Source: Paralithodes platypus (taxonomy: Eukaryota > Arthropoda > Malacostraca > Decapoda > Lithodidae). Taken from it: a stretch of DNA of 64,000 nt. The position numbers were made by a program, and so were the translations under genes. Positions 35,363 to 47,770 of this stretch are shown here, one piece after another (position 1 is the first letter of the stretch; each line of letters opens with the position of its first letter). Below the pieces are notes generated by a model. It was not told the origin of the DNA, made no database searches, and was given only the letters and a program-made list of their open reading frames with translations. The DNA is taken from assembly GCA_032716605.1 (NCBI GenBank), contig CM064519.1, positions 22,459,688 through 22,523,687 on the forward strand, given 5' to 3'.

Positions 35363-36108
35363 AGCCGCTGTCACACGAGCGCTTTTTCCGTCAATTTCCC
35401 ATGAGCAAGTTTTTTCTCGTATTATTTCGGGACTTTTTTGCACTGGTATCGGCAACTAGACTGAAGGTTGTTGTTGTTGTTGTTGCTGTTCCCCAAGCTG
35501 CCTGGCCGAACAGCCCCAAGGCCCCGAGCAAGGCCAAGGCCATAACCGAGCGCCTCCACAGAACCCTCCCTGCCGACCACAATAAAGCCTGGGTGACCGA
35601 AGCCACTCCATGGCGGGGAGCTGAGGAGGGTGCAGAAACGCCCGGGAAACCAAAGCCCAACCCAGGGCCTTGTGCCCCTCAGCAATTATGAAGAGAAAGT
35701 TGAGGGGCAAAGGAAAAATGTGACGCTTTGGCTTCCAATCTTGGTAGATTAGGTCAATCCACGGAAGAGACGCCGTCACTCGAGATCTAGAAAATATATA
35801 AGTAAAAGGAACAGTCAGAGTAAGCTATGGGTATGGCAGAGATCGCTCAGTTCTCACTCTGATAGACCAGCCCATCACCACATGACTAGAACCCAATCCT
35901 CTTAGCATCAGCTAGGAAAGGCCCTAGAAAGCCACCTTTGGCGGGGGGATAGCTCCCCTATTTCAACCCCTTTCGGGGTTGGGCACCCGCCCAGACTGAA
36001 GGTAGATTATATTAGGCGGCTGAATTCTGATGAAGTGTCATTTTTCAAGCTTCCAGAACATAATTGCCCGAAAAAATTGCTCGAAAAAGGGCTCGTGTGA
36101 CTTCAGCT
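35363..36108. mobile_element. Harbinger-like MITE split by a LINE derivative
   Basis: Ends agccgctgtcacacgagcg and cgtgtgacttcagct, flanked by TAA on both sides, a PIF/Harbinger-type 3-bp target. Without the inserted element it is about 210 bp. Confidence 0.75.
35468..35992 (-). mobile_element. CAA-tailed LINE deletion derivative with 10-bp TSD
   Basis: Flanked by the perfect duplication agactgaagg (35458-35467 and 35993-36002). The minus-strand reading starts gggcgggtgcccaac, soon joins the C-terminal end and 3'UTR of family E (compare 17452-17870) and ends in (CAA)n. The coding middle of the LINE is absent, so this is a complete 525-bp non-autonomous insertion that keeps both ends. Confidence 0.85.
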
Positions 36109-36111
36109 TAA

Positions 36112-36270
36112 GTCACCCAGCAAAAGACCCAGAAGCCAAGGATCACTAGGGGCCTCCAGCAACCATCAGGTCTCATACCTCCCGGAGAGGTTCCGGTCTC
36201 AGCAGGTAGACACGCAGCGGAACCACACCACAATGCTCGCCCACATTACTTCCATGCATGGCCCTTCATA
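36112..36270 (-). repeat. SINE-like repeat, family copy 3 (partial)
   Basis: Matches the 5' half of 16985-17396 (cggagaggttccg, tcagcaggtagacac, cttcatatata). Confidence 0.65.
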
Positions 36271-36639
36271 TATACATCGGAAAATAATAATAATAATACA
36301 AAATAAAAAACCCTAAAATATCAATAAACTATTATTGTGCGTAATTTGTCTTATGATGATGATGATGCAGTTTTTAACGATGTGCACTCCCTTGATTGAC
36401 AAGGCATTATTCATATATGTTTATTTGTATTGCAACTCTAATAATATCAGTAGTTTCTACTACCTCTTCTGCATTCAGTGAGGTATTACAAAAGGCAATA
36501 TACTGTATATAATGGTTGTGAAGATATTGTTTGTTAAACTTAAATATCCACAAGACGATTCACGTAGGTGGGTAGCTGAATTCTGCGCCACCCTGTACTG
36601 TAACATAACACTTACACTTTAAAGATTCAGTGATCCATT
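36271..36639. other. No gene recognised
   Basis: AT-rich, with (AAT)n and (GAT)n stretches near 36285 and 36355. Confidence 0.4.
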
Positions 36640-37149
36640 GAAGTAGCTTCAGTCTCATTTGTCCTAATAGCAGCATTACAGGCAGCCCTGTTCTGGGCTG
36701 CCTCACTCCAAGTTTTCAAAGTAGATCTTTCTAAATTTACCAGCACTCATTCATACATCATCATCATCTCTGACACCTTGTTTCCCCCTGGGAAACACCC
36801 GCTAAACAATGGCCATGATAGAAGCACCTCAAGGCTACTTTGTCAAGACATGATTTCTTTGCCTGTGCCACAATGCCTTTTCCACTATGTGGAAGTTTTT
36901 CCTCATTATATTTTACCACTTTCTATTCCCATGCCATTGGTGGTCTTCCACTACCAGTTGCTCCCCTTACCTGACTTCTATGTATCTTTCTTGGCATTCT
37001 GTCCTCATCCATTCTTTGAACATGACCGTACCACCACAAAGTACCGGTACTTATTTTTATCCACTCAACCACTCCACATTCAATGCCCAAAGCATACTCT
37101 TCCATTCCAAAAGACTCATACACCTCCCTATTAATTGGTCTATCTAGCC
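36640..37149 (-). mobile_element. RTE-like LINE C-terminal debris
   Basis: The minus-strand frame near 37123-36923 (EWIKISTGTLWWYGHVQRMD, PRKIHRSQVRGATGSGRPP) and 36730-36650 (EAAQNRAACNAAIRT) match the C-terminal domain of RTE-like elements. Truncated on the right by the LINE-D insertion. Confidence 0.65.
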
Positions 37150-40100
37150 TGTTGTTGTTGTTATTGTTGTTCCCTAAGCTGCCTGGCCGAACAGCCCCGA
37201 GTCCCTAAGGAAGGCCATGGCCACGGTCGGGCTTTCCCACAGAGCTCTCATTGAGTGTAGATTGTGTTGTTGGTGTAAGTGGTTGTGTGAAATGCAGTCT
37301 TCTATGATGTGTTTAATGGTATGGGGTGCTGTGTTACAATCCGGGCAGGTGTCGACGACGGAGTCATCCAGTCTCTTCTGATAGCTCAGAAGAGCCGGAT
37401 GGTGTCCGCATCTCAGCCTGGCCAGGTGGACTCTGTCCTCGCGAGGAAGAGAGGATTCAGAAGGATGGATTTCGGGAGGTCGTGCTTGCAGCTGCGTGTT
37501 GTCTATGAGTGAGTGGATGGAACGGCGAGTGATATGATTATGGATGTGCTTCCGGAAGTTGGTTTGGGGTGGGCAGGGAGGGAGAGAAGACAGTATTTGT
37601 GTGTGATAGCGTGTGCTGGGTGTTGTTTTGATATTTCTTGGTGTCTGTGGGTGTGTAGCCATGTAGTGTAGTGGGTGGTGTTGATTCGTGGAGGCTGCTG
37701 CCAGGAATTGTGTGCCTCTCATGTCTAGATGATCTTTGACTTTGAGGACTTTGGTTTCTTGATGTAGGTGATATGTCGGTGTCGTAGCTGTGCATCCTGT
37801 GATGATTTTCAGGGCTTTATTTTGAATAGTTGGTAAGGTCTTATGATGTGTTTCAGCTAGGTTAGAAGCCCAGGCCGGGCTTGCGTATTCCATAACTGAT
37901 CTTATGTATTGTTTGTAGACCCTGGTGGTGGTTTCTTTGTTGTGTCCAAATATTGTGTGGGCAAGTGATCTGAGGGCGTTAAGTCTGGGTGTCAGTTTCT
38001 TTTTCGTGTTTGTGGTGTGCTGTTTGAATGTCATTTGGGTGTCGTATGTTACTCCTAGGATTTTGGGTGTGTGTGTTAGGGGTGTGTTGTTTATGTTGAG
38101 TCCCGGGACATAATCGTGCTCTCCTGTCCAGCTTGTGAGGAGGGTTGCAGTGGATTTAGCTGGGGCTAAATTGAGTCTGTTTGTAGTGCACCATTCATGT
38201 AATGTGTCGAGATAGTCTTGAAGGAGTCTTGTTGCTGTATTTACCTACCTATTTGTATTTACCTATTTGTAGTATACAGGAGTTGAGCTTTTTAGGCTCG
38301 TATTGTCCCGCTTCCTGAGTTACAATTATCTAACTTTGCCTTAAAAATATGAATGTTTTGGCACACACCACTTCCTCTTCCAACTGATTCCATTTACTTA
38401 TACTTCTGTAAGGGAAACTATACTTTCTCACATCTCCTTTACATCTTCCTTTCATTAGCTTATATCTATGCCCCCTAGTTCTACCATTATCTTTCACAAT
38501 ATAACCCTTCTTGTCCACCTTTTCGAGTCCTCTCACACATTTGTACATCATAATCATATCGCCTCTCTCCCTCCTATCCATTAGAGATGGTAAATCTAAT
38601 TTCTTTAATCTCTCCTCATATGGTAATTCTCTCAGTTCTGGTATCATCCTAGTTGCAGCTCTCTGAACCTTCTCCAGCTTCTTTATATGCTTTTTTAGAT
38701 GTGGTGCCCACACCACTTCCGCATACTCCAGTCTTGGTCTCACCAATGTTTTTATTATTTTCTCCAGCATCTCCTCGTTTATATAGTTAAAGGCTATTTT
38801 TATTCTGTTTAGCAGTCCATATGTTTCTCCCACTATCTTATTAATATGATTCTCAGGTGAAAGATCACTCCTAACAGTTACCCCTAAGTCCTTTTCTTTC
38901 TCTGATGGGTTAATAGTGTTTTCTCCTAACTTGTATTCCATATGAGGCCTTCTTTTACTTACTCCCATTTCCACTACATGACATTTATTTGTGTTAAATT
39001 CCATTTTCCACTTCTTGCTCCATTGATCTATCCTATTCAAATCCCTCTGTAATTCCCTACCACTGTTTTCATCTTCTATACGCTTCATGATCTTGGCATC
39101 ATCTGCAAACATATTCATATATGCATTTATATCCTTTGGCATGTCGTTAATGTATATTAGAAACATTATGGGAGCCAGCACCGCTCCCTGCGGAACTCCA
39201 CTTGTGACATCTTTCCACGTAGAAAATTTATCTCTGATAGTAGTCCTCATCTGTCTCCCTGAAAGATAGTCCTCCATCCAATTTAACAAACTACCCTGAA
39301 TCCCTCCATACTCTTTTAATTTCCACTTCAGCCTGCTATGCGATACTCTGTCAAAAGCTTTCTTCATGTCAATATACGCAATCCACCCATCCATCTCTCT
39401 CTTGTAATATGTCAACCACTCTGTCATAAAAACTGAGTAGATTTGTAACACATGAGGTACCCTCCCTGAATCCAAATTGCCTGTTAGATAGTAGATTATT
39501 CTTTTCCAAGTAAATCATCCATTTTTTCTTAATTATTTTCTCACAGATTTTGCACACTATACTAGTAAGTGACACAGGTCGATAATTCAATGGATGTTCC
39601 CTGTTCCCACCTTTATAAATCGGTACAATGTTGGCTCTCTTCCAGTCCATTGGTAATTTTCCCACTTCCAGAGAGTATTTCATTATCTCATATAAGGGTT
39701 TCACTAGTTCGTCAGCACATTCTTTCAAAATCCATCCCGCTACATTGTCAGGTTCCACTGCTTTTTTCACATCTAGTCCTTTCATTATTTCTACTAGCTC
39801 CTCTGGGAGAAAATTAATCTCTCCCAGTTTATCACCAATTTCACCTACCGGTACTTCTTCAAAGTTATCACCTTTAGTATATACTGAGTGTAGTGTATTG
39901 TTCATAATTTCACACATATTCTGGTCGTCATCATAAGTGGTCCCTTCAACCTCACTATTCTATCCCTTACCTTCATTTTACTATTTATAAACCTATAGAA
40001 CAGCTTAGGATCACTCTTACATTTTTTCACAATGTTCTTCTCATATTCTCTGGCTTCTTGTCTCCTGATTGCAGCATATATATTTCTTAATCTCTTGTAT

Positions 40101-41480
40101 CTGTTCCAAGTTTCTTTATTACACCTTTTTCTAGCTGCCTTCCACGCTTGGTCTCTCTTTTCCTTGGCTTTCCTACATTTTTCATTAAACCAATCCTTTT
40201 CCTTCGCTGACCTATTACCTTGTTTAGGGACATATTTATTAACTCCTTCTTCATATATTGTTTTAAATACTCCATACTTCTCGTCTACACTATTTCTCTG
40301 ATGTATTTCACTCCAGTCAACATCTCTAAAGTATTGTCTCAGTGATTGGTAGTCTCCTTTTGAATAGTCAAACCTAGTTTCCTTGTGCTCCTCCCTCTCC
40401 TCCATATTGGAATAACCCAATAGGATTTCTATATCCATTACAACGTGATCGCTCTTGCCTAAAGGTGGTAAGTATTTTATATCAGAAATTACATCTGGGT
40501 CTCTAGTAAACATTAGGTACATTGTGTCTGGGTTTTGGTGCGTGCTTGTGAGTGTTATGTCGTCTGCGTAGGAGGCTATGGTTATTTGGGGTGAATTTGG
40601 TGTATTTATATCATGCATGTACAGATTGAAGAGTGCGGGCGACAGGACGGATCCTTGCGGGACTCCATTTGGGAAATTTATAATGCTAGATGACTGACCG
40701 GCAAAAGATATGTGTGCACATCTGCCTGCTAAGAAGTTGGCCAGCCATCTTTTTGTGTTGTTGTGCATGTATGTGTTGTAGATTTTGTTTGTTAGGTTGT
40801 GGCGGGGGATGGCATCGAAGGCTTTACTAATGTCGAGTGTGGCAAGTACTGATCTGTGTGGTGGTCTAGCTGAGTTGATGCCATCAAAAGCTCTTTGTGT
40901 AAGGTCTGTAAGAAGAGTGTTTGTGGAGTGCAATGGTCTGAAGCCGTGTTGTGTTGGACAAAGGGGTAAGTCAGGTGTCATCAGTTGTAGTACAAGGCGC
41001 TCTATGACTTTGGAGGGGGTGCAAAGGAGTGTGATAGGGCGGTGTGAGGAGGGTAGCATGGGGTCTTTGTTAGGTTTGGGGAATGTGATGATGATACCAT
41101 GCTTCCAGATGTCTGGTATTGTGTTGTGTGAGTAGCTGTACTGCTCCCTGAGTAGCTGTAGTTTGATATGTTAGTGAGTGCTTGTATGCCTTGTGGTCCC
41201 AGGTGTCTGAGGTGAATGTTGCTTATGTTGTCTAGGCCACAGGCGGGTGAGAGCTTGAGATTGTTGATGATATGCTTTGTCTGGTTGTTGGTGAAGGGTG
41301 TATAGTCAGGGTCTGTGGGGAATTGTCTTTTTCGTCGGCTGACACGTCGGTCGTCTTTGTGGGGTTTTAGGTGACTGACATGAGAGAAGTGATTGATGAG
41401 AGTGTTTGCTTGTTGTTTACGTGAAGGAGTAGAGTCTGTTGTTGTGATTGCAGCATGTGATTGTGTTGTGTTGCTGTTGG
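37150..41480 (-). mobile_element. LINE-D copy 1 (Jockey-superfamily, CAA-tailed), split
   Basis: The minus-strand frame 41059 downwards gives HRPITLLCTPSKVIERLV, PTQHGFRPLHSTNTLLTDL, LDISKAFDAIPRHNL, FPNGVPQGSVLSPALFNLYM and the catalytic SYADDITL. It then breaks into LINE-C (38237-40528) and resumes with RLLQDYL-type sequence at 38230 and the frame 38034-37174: LTPRLNALRSLAHTIFG, RSVMEYASPAWASNL, HLARLRCGHHPALLSY, CPDCNTAPHTIKHIIEDC, ending DSGLFGQAA. A (CAA)n tail follows at 37152-37172. The His/Cys segment near the end is common in Jockey/I-type LINEs. Copy 2 lies at 45135-46918. Confidence 0.87.
38237..40528 (-). mobile_element. LINE-C inside LINE-D
   Basis: Relative of LINE-A with the same kind of tattta/cctatttg tail at 38237-38275. 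Minus-strand frames: endonuclease end DIKYLPPLGKSDHVVMDIEI, FNEKCRKAKEKRDQAWKAAR, LFYRFINSKMKVRDR (about 40490-39960), then 39917-39369 (KKAVEPDNVAGWILKECADE, NYRPVSLTSIVCKICEK, FREGTSCVTNLLSFYDR) and 39475-38330 (FDRVSHSRL, SGVPQGAVLAPIMFLIYIND, catalytic MFADDAKIM, RRERGDMIMMYKCVRGLEKV). Only small frame breaks separate the frames. It is one of the most complete LINEs here but lacks most of the endonuclease. Confidence 0.88.
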
Positions 41481-42290
41481 AAACACAGCTGCCATTCTGA
41501 GATAATTCATTTCCACAGCTCTCACTTTGGACAGCTCCTCGTCACTTGCTATCCATGTCTCACTTTCATATGAGTGTGTTGGGAGCAGCACACTGTTCCT
41601 CAGTGAGTTTTTTACTACTTGGCTAACCATTCTTCCTATCAGAACTTTCTCCAATTACCTTTCTCCCTTGCATTTTTCTCTCTTTTATCTCATTCTCCAT
41701 TTTAACATACATGCACAGTACAATTCCCAAATACTTGAAACTTTATCCTCTTCCAATTCTTCTTTTCTCATTTTAAATTTACAGCTTTTCTTGTGTTGTT
41801 TGATTCTTCATTTTGCCTTAAACTCTATACTTTCTAGCATTCTTCTCTCAAAAAACATTATCTTACATTTCCCTACATTGACCTCTAACTTCCTCTTTTC
41901 GCATACCCTGTCAAAATCTGTGACTACTCTCCAAAGTTCTTCCACATTTTCTGCCAACAGGACTGCATCGTCCACATATACTGTAGTATAGGTATGTTAA
42001 AATCTTCCACCCTCTTCCCTTCGATTCCAGCCTAGCTCCTATACCCACTCCTCCCATAACACCCCTTCGTGCAGCTACTCTACATTTACACATTCAGCTC
42101 TTCCTAATATTTATCTCATCACTGATATGTACTCCTAATACCAAACCTCCTTAGTGCACATTAGATACTTAATTTTTCTGATTAACCGAACATATCCATC
42201 TTAACATTCTCATTTCATTATGTTCCACTCTATTGATACTGTCCCTTCCATTGTAATCAGTCATGTTTCTGAAGCATACGGTAAGTCGTT
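41481..42290 (-). mobile_element. Mixed RTE-like LINE debris
   Basis: Minus-strand pieces: NSLRNSVLLPTHSYESETWI and VRAVEMNYLRMAA (about 41650-41490), DRVCEKRKLEVNVGKCKIMF (about 41900), and at 42290-42140 a separate piece INRVEHNEMRMLRWICSVN of the TGTA-tailed family. Confidence 0.6.
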
Positions 42291-42472
42291 AATGAGAGAT
42301 TTTCACTTAAGTTTTTTTCTGGACCCCTTTCTGCCTTATGTTTAGCCTCATTTATTTTGACATTTTAAGAGGTTCTCCCCATTAGTTTGGCAATTTAACA
42401 CCTTAAGAGCGGCCTAGGCGGTACTTTCTATGTACCGCCCAGCGTTTTTTTTTTTTACCCTAAATAGGGTTG

Positions 42473-44880
42473 TTTCCGTGCTCATTTTCATGCATAAACA
42501 AGACCCAGAGCATAAAACAAGTATCTATCCCTGAAAGGGCGTAAACAGAGCTTTCCAATGACACCCGAACCATCCTTGTATGACCACTGGTTCTCTTGTA
42601 ACGATCGTGCAACACGAGTGCAAAAACCCTAAAATAAGGTCATTTCCGTACATAATTCCCTGTGTAGCGAGTGAGAAAGGGGGGAGAAGGGTGGAATACA
42701 GTTCAGTAGGTCCACGGTGGTTGTGGGGAGCGGTCATAAGGTTACTACGCTCGTCCCACTGCTCAGCTCTCTCTCTCAGCAACATTACGTGCTGAAAATG
42801 GCACTCGACAGCTGTCGTGCACCGCCACATAGTCCAAATTTATTTCACTCGACATATGTTGCGCGCCGCCAGTTAAGGGTTAAGACCTTTCGGCCCATTT
42901 CTGGCAACAGTGATGGTTGGTTAATTGTACCGTAATGGTTGGATAATTGTACAGTGATGGTTGGTTAATTGTACAGTCATAGTTGGTTAATTGTACAGTG
43001 ATGGTTGGTTAATTGTACAGTAATGGTTGGATAGTTGGATAATTGTACAGTCATAGTTGGTTAATTGTACAGTGATGGTTGGTTGATTGTACAATAATGG
43101 TTGGTTAACCCTTTCAGGTCTGGGGGTTGCCGTTTAGTATTCAGAAATAGAATTATCTTAATCTCATAATTACCTCTCCAAAATTAGTTTTCTACCGACA
43201 ACTCGCTCAATGAAAACTGCACAGGTTGAAGTAATTAAACTAAAGGTTTCTATACACCCTTGATGGCAGGGGCGGACTGGCCCGCCGGGAAAATTCCCAG
43301 TGGGCCCCCAGAGAATTTCCCAGTGGGCCCCTGTGATGACTTTGTTTTTAACAAATACACCTAGGCTAATTAGCGGTAATTTTCAATTAGAGGTTCGCCT
43401 CGTTAATAGGCTACTGGTTATTTTCATCCCAAACCTTCAGAGAAAAACAAACACAACAAAACAAAACAAAAAACAAAAAACACCCACCCACCCAATTACA
43501 ATTACAGTAAACTTCCGTTAATCCGAAGGGCAGCGGACCGGCTCTCGTTCGGATTAGTGGATTTTTCGGATTATCGGACTTTACCCCTATGAACCTGTGT
43601 ATGACGAAAACATTGAGACATTAGGCCACCCAAATGACACAATGGTGCACACACACATATCATATGTTCATGAAATCACTTCAAAAGTTTACCATTGTCA
43701 TTGTAGCCTATTAACTACTTCAAAACATTCAGATTAATGGTCAAAGGAATCTGCTGATATAAACGTCTTCTTCTTCTTCCGTCTACTAGCGAGTTTTTCT
43801 TGCTCTTGAAGATCAGATGTGGTTCGGGAAGTAATGCCTTAACAACGGCACTTCCCTGAGAGGTTCTTGTAATTTTCCTTTTGTGATTTTCCTTTTGTGA
43901 CGTGCTCTGTTATATTATATTGTATTGAAAGCACCCTTGTATTGTTGTCTTGAAAGCACCCTTGGGATGCTCCGATCACTGAACTATAAATAGTAGCGTA
44001 TCGGAACATCCAAAGGTGCGTTTTCAAGCTCAAGACTAATACGTCCAAAGGTGCGTTTTCAAGCTCAAGACTGAATGCGCTTGCAGAAAATGCGGTGCAA
44101 GCCAGTAGCGCATCGGAGCGTCCCAAGGATGCGTTCAAGAGCAAAACAAACTCTCTAGCAGACGATGTGGAAGAAGAAGAAGACGAAGGTGTTTACGATT
44201 ATATCAGTAGCTTCCTTTGACCATTAATCTGAATGTTTTGAAGTAGATAATAGGCTACAATGACAATGGTAAACTTTTAAAGTGAATTCATGAACATATG
44301 ATATGTGTGTGCTCCATTATGTGTCATTTGAGTGGCCTAATGCCTCAAAAAGGGGACTTTGGGACTTCTTGAAAGGTGCGTTTTCAAGCTCAAGACTGAA
44401 TGCGCTTGCAGAAAATGCGGTGCAAGCCAGTAGCGCATCGGAGCGTCCCAAGGATGCGTTCAAGAGCAAAACAAACTCTCTAGCAGACGATGTGGAAGAA
44501 GAAGATGACGAAGGTGTTTACGTTTATATCAGTAGCTTCCTTTGACCATTAATCTGAATGTTTTGAAGTAGATAATAGGCTACAATGACAATGGTAAACT
44601 TTTAAAGTGAATTCATGAACATATGATATGTGTGTGCTCCATTATGTGTCATTTGAGTGGCCTAATGCCTCAAAAAGGGGACTTTGGGACTTCTTGAAAT
44701 TCGGACCATCGGGTGAATTCGGATTTGGCCTCAAATTGAAAAATTCGGACTATTGGGAGATTCGAATCATCGGTCGTCGGATTAACGGACTTTTACTGTA
44801 CCTCAATATAGCTTTGCATATGGCTTCAGATTTGCTCCTAGAATTGCTCGTATTTCAGAAGAAAAAAAATGGGGGGGGGG
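42473..44880. repeat. Tandem triplication, copy 1
   Basis: Starts at tttccgtgctcattttcat and ends at the aaaatggggggg tract. Contains in order: a unit with gtgtagcgagtgagaaagg, the 22-bp minisatellite (42908-43105), the left half of a TTAA-flanked MITE, the left part of a hAT-like MITE, and a DNA element present only in this copy (43505-44798). Confidence 0.85.
43505..44798. mobile_element. Tigger-like foldback element, only in copy 1
   Basis: Ends cagtaaacttccgttaatc and gattaacggac...actg, flanked by TA on both sides. Copies 2 and 3 of the triplication show the empty site aattacctcaat. Inside, 43617-43795 is the reverse complement of 44160-44335, and a 325-bp block is repeated in tandem (about 44048-44372 and 44373-44697). 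Frames in the block (AFSSSRLNALAENAVQASSA, RPKDAFKSKTNSLADDVEEE) may be a transposase tail remnant. Confidence 0.85.
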
Positions 44881-47770
44881 CTTTCCGTGCTCATTTTCAT
44901 GCATAAACAAGACCCAGAGCGTAAAACAAGTATCTATCCCTGAAAGGGCGTAAACAGAGCTTTCCAATGACACCCGAACCACCCTTGTACGACCACTGGT
45001 TCTCTTGCAACGATCGTGCAACACGAGTGCAAAAACCCTAAAATAAGGTCATTTCCGTACATAATTCCCTGTGTAGCGGAGTGAGAAAGGGGGGAGAAGG
45101 GTGGAATACAGTTCAGTAGGTCCACGGTGGTTGTTGTTGTTGTTGTTGTTCCCTAAGCTGCCTGGCCGAACAGCCCCGAGTCCCTGAGAAAGGCCATGGC
45201 CACGATCGGGCTTTCCCACAGAGCTCTCATTGAGTGTAGATTGTGTTGTTGGCGTAAGTGGTTGTGTGAAATGCAGTCTTCTATGATGTGTTTAATGGTA
45301 TGGGGTGCTGTGTTACATCCCGGGCAGGCGTCGACAACGGAGTCATCCAGTCTCTTCTGATAGCTCAGGAGAGCTGGATGGTGTCCGCATCTCAGCCTGG
45401 CCAGGTGGACTCTGTCCTCGCGAGGAAGGGAGGATTCGGAAGGATGGATTTCGGGAGGTTGTGCATGCAGCTGCGTGTTGTCTGTGAGTGAGTGGATGGA
45501 TCGGTGAGAGATATGAGTATGGATGTGCTTCTGGAAGTTGGTTCGGGGTGGGCAGGGAGGGAGAGAGGACAATAATTGTGTGTGATAGCGTGTGCTGGGT
45601 GTTGTTTTGATATTTCTTGGTGTCTGTGGGTGTGTTGCCATGTAGTTTAGTGGGTGGTCTTGGTTTGTGGAGGCTGCTGCCAGGAATTGAGTGCCTCTCA
45701 TGTCCAGATGGTCTTTGACTTTGAGGATTTTGGTTTCTTGATGTAGGTGATCTGTGGGTGAAGTAGCTGTGCAGCCTGTAATGATCTTCAGGGCTTTGTT
45801 TTGAATAGTCTGTAAGGTCTTATGATGTGTTTCAGCTAGGTTAGAAGCCCAGGCTGGGCTTGCGTATTCCATCACTGATCTTATGTATTGTTTATATACT
45901 GTGGTGGTAGTTTCTTTGTTGTGTCCAAATTTTGTGTGAGCAAGTGACCTGAGGGCGTTAAGTCTGGGTGTCAGTTTCTTTTTAATGTTTGTGGTGTGCT
46001 GTTTGAATGTCATATGAGTATCATATGTTACTCCTAGGATTTTGGGTGTGTGTGTATGTGTTAGGGGTGTGTTGTTTATGGTGAGTTGAGGGATGTATTC
46101 GTGTTCTCTTGTCCAACTTGTGAGCAGGGTTGCGGTGGATTTGGCTGGGGCTAGATTAAGTCTGTTTGTAGTGCACCAACCATGTAGTGTGTTGAGATAG
46201 GGTTGAAGGAGATCTGTTGCTCTTTTTGGGTCATGGTGTGTGCATGTGAGTGTTATGTCATCTGCATAGGAGGCTAAGTTTATTTGGGGCGTATTGGGTG
46301 TAGTTATATCGTGCATGTACAGATTGAAGAGTGCGGGCGATAGGACGGATCCTTGTGGGACTCCGTTTGGAAAGTTTCTGATTTTAGATGACTGACCGGC
46401 AAAAGATACGTGTGCACATCTGCCTGCTAGGAAGTTGGCCAGCCACCTTTTTGTGTTGTTGTGCATGTTTGTGTTGTAGATTTTGTTTGTTAGATTGTGG
46501 CGGGGGATGGCATCGAAGGCTTTACTAATGTCGAGTGTGGCTAATAGTGATCTGTGTGGTGGTCTAGCTGAGTTGATGCCGTCGAAAGCTCTTTGTGTAA
46601 GGTCTGTGAGAAGAGTGTTTGTGGAGTGCAGTGGCCTAAAGCCATGTTGTGTTGGAGCTAGGGGTAGGTCAGGTGTAATTAGTTGTAATACTAGGCGTTC
46701 CTGATGTGGCGGCGTCTACGCCGTGGGGCCACCTCCCGAGGCTGCCAACCGCGGATGGCTGCCGACCCTCCACGGCCGAAGACAAAATCAACGACCAGTG
46801 GAGGAAAACCGGATGCCGGCCGCGGGGAGCAGTTTCGGGAGCCAAACCGTCACAACCATCCCCTGCCCCCTCCCTGGGGGCACGGGTCCTTGGAGCGGCT
46901 TCGGTCGCGCCGGGAATTTCCACGGTGGTTGTGGGGAGCGGTCATAAGGTTACTACGCTCGTCCCACTGCTCAGCTCTCTCTCTCAGCAACATTACGTGC
47001 TGAAAATGGCACTCGACAGCTGTCGTGCACCGCCACATAGTCCAAATTTATTTCACTCGACATATGTTGCGCGCCGCCAGTTAAGGGTTAAGACCTTTCG
47101 GCCCATTTCTGGCAACAGTGATGGTTGGTTAATTGTACAGTAATGGTTGGATAATTGTACAGTGATGGTTGGTTAATTGTACAGTCATAGTTGGTTAATT
47201 GTACAGTGATGGTTGGTTAATTGTACAGTAATGGTTGGATAATTGTACAGTCATAGTTGGTTAATTGTACAGTGATGGTTGGTTGATTGTACAATAATGG
47301 TTGGTTAACCCTTTCAGGTCTGGGGGTTGCCGTTTAGTATTCAGAAATAGAATTATCTTAATCTCATAATTACCTCTCCAAAATTAGTTTTCTACCGACA
47401 ACTCGCTCAATGAAAACTGCAGAGGTTGAAGTAATTAAACTAAAGGTTTCTATACACCCTTGATGGCAGGGGCGGACTGGCCCGCCGGGAAAATTCCCGG
47501 TGGGCCCCCAGAGAATTTCCCAGTGGGCCCCTGTGATGACTTTGTTTTTAACAAATACACCTAGGCTAATTAGCGGTAATTTTCAATTAGAGGTTCGCCT
47601 TGTTAATAGGCTACTGGTTATTTTCATCCCAAACCTTCAGAGAGAAAAACAAAACAAAACAAAAAACACCCACCCACCCAATTACAATTACCTCAATATA
47701 GCTTTGCATATGGCTTCAGATTTGCTCCTAGAATTGCTCGTATTTCAGAAGAAAAAAAATGGGGGGGGGG
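44881..47770. repeat. Tandem triplication, copy 2
   Basis: Same content as copy 1 without the DNA element, but interrupted at tccacggtggttgt by LINE-D copy 2. Minisatellite at 47116-47305. Few substitutions separate it from copy 1. Confidence 0.85.
45135..46918 (-). mobile_element. LINE-D copy 2, internal deletion, 14-bp TSD
   Basis: Flanked by tccacggtggttgt (45121-45134 and 46919-46932). The minus-strand frame 46466-45153 (437 codons) has RWLANFLAGRCAHVSFAGQS, VPQGSVLSPALFNLYMHD, the catalytic SYADDITL, LARLRCGHHPALLSYQKRLD and CPGCNTAPHTIKHIIEDC, ending LFGQAA, then the (CAA)n tail. The 5' 220 bp (46700-46918) are GC-rich and unlike the reverse-transcriptase region of copy 1 they join, so the middle of the element was lost between them. 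Confidence 0.87.

Noticed and set aside
39902..41059. A single 385-codon frame that looks like one protein
   Set aside because: Chimera: the first half is LINE-D, the second half is the inserted LINE-C; it is open across the junction by chance.
43839..44545. Frames of 80-101 codons with repeated LNA.AENA motifs as a host gene
   Set aside because: They lie inside the duplicated arm of a DNA element that is absent from the sister triplication copies.
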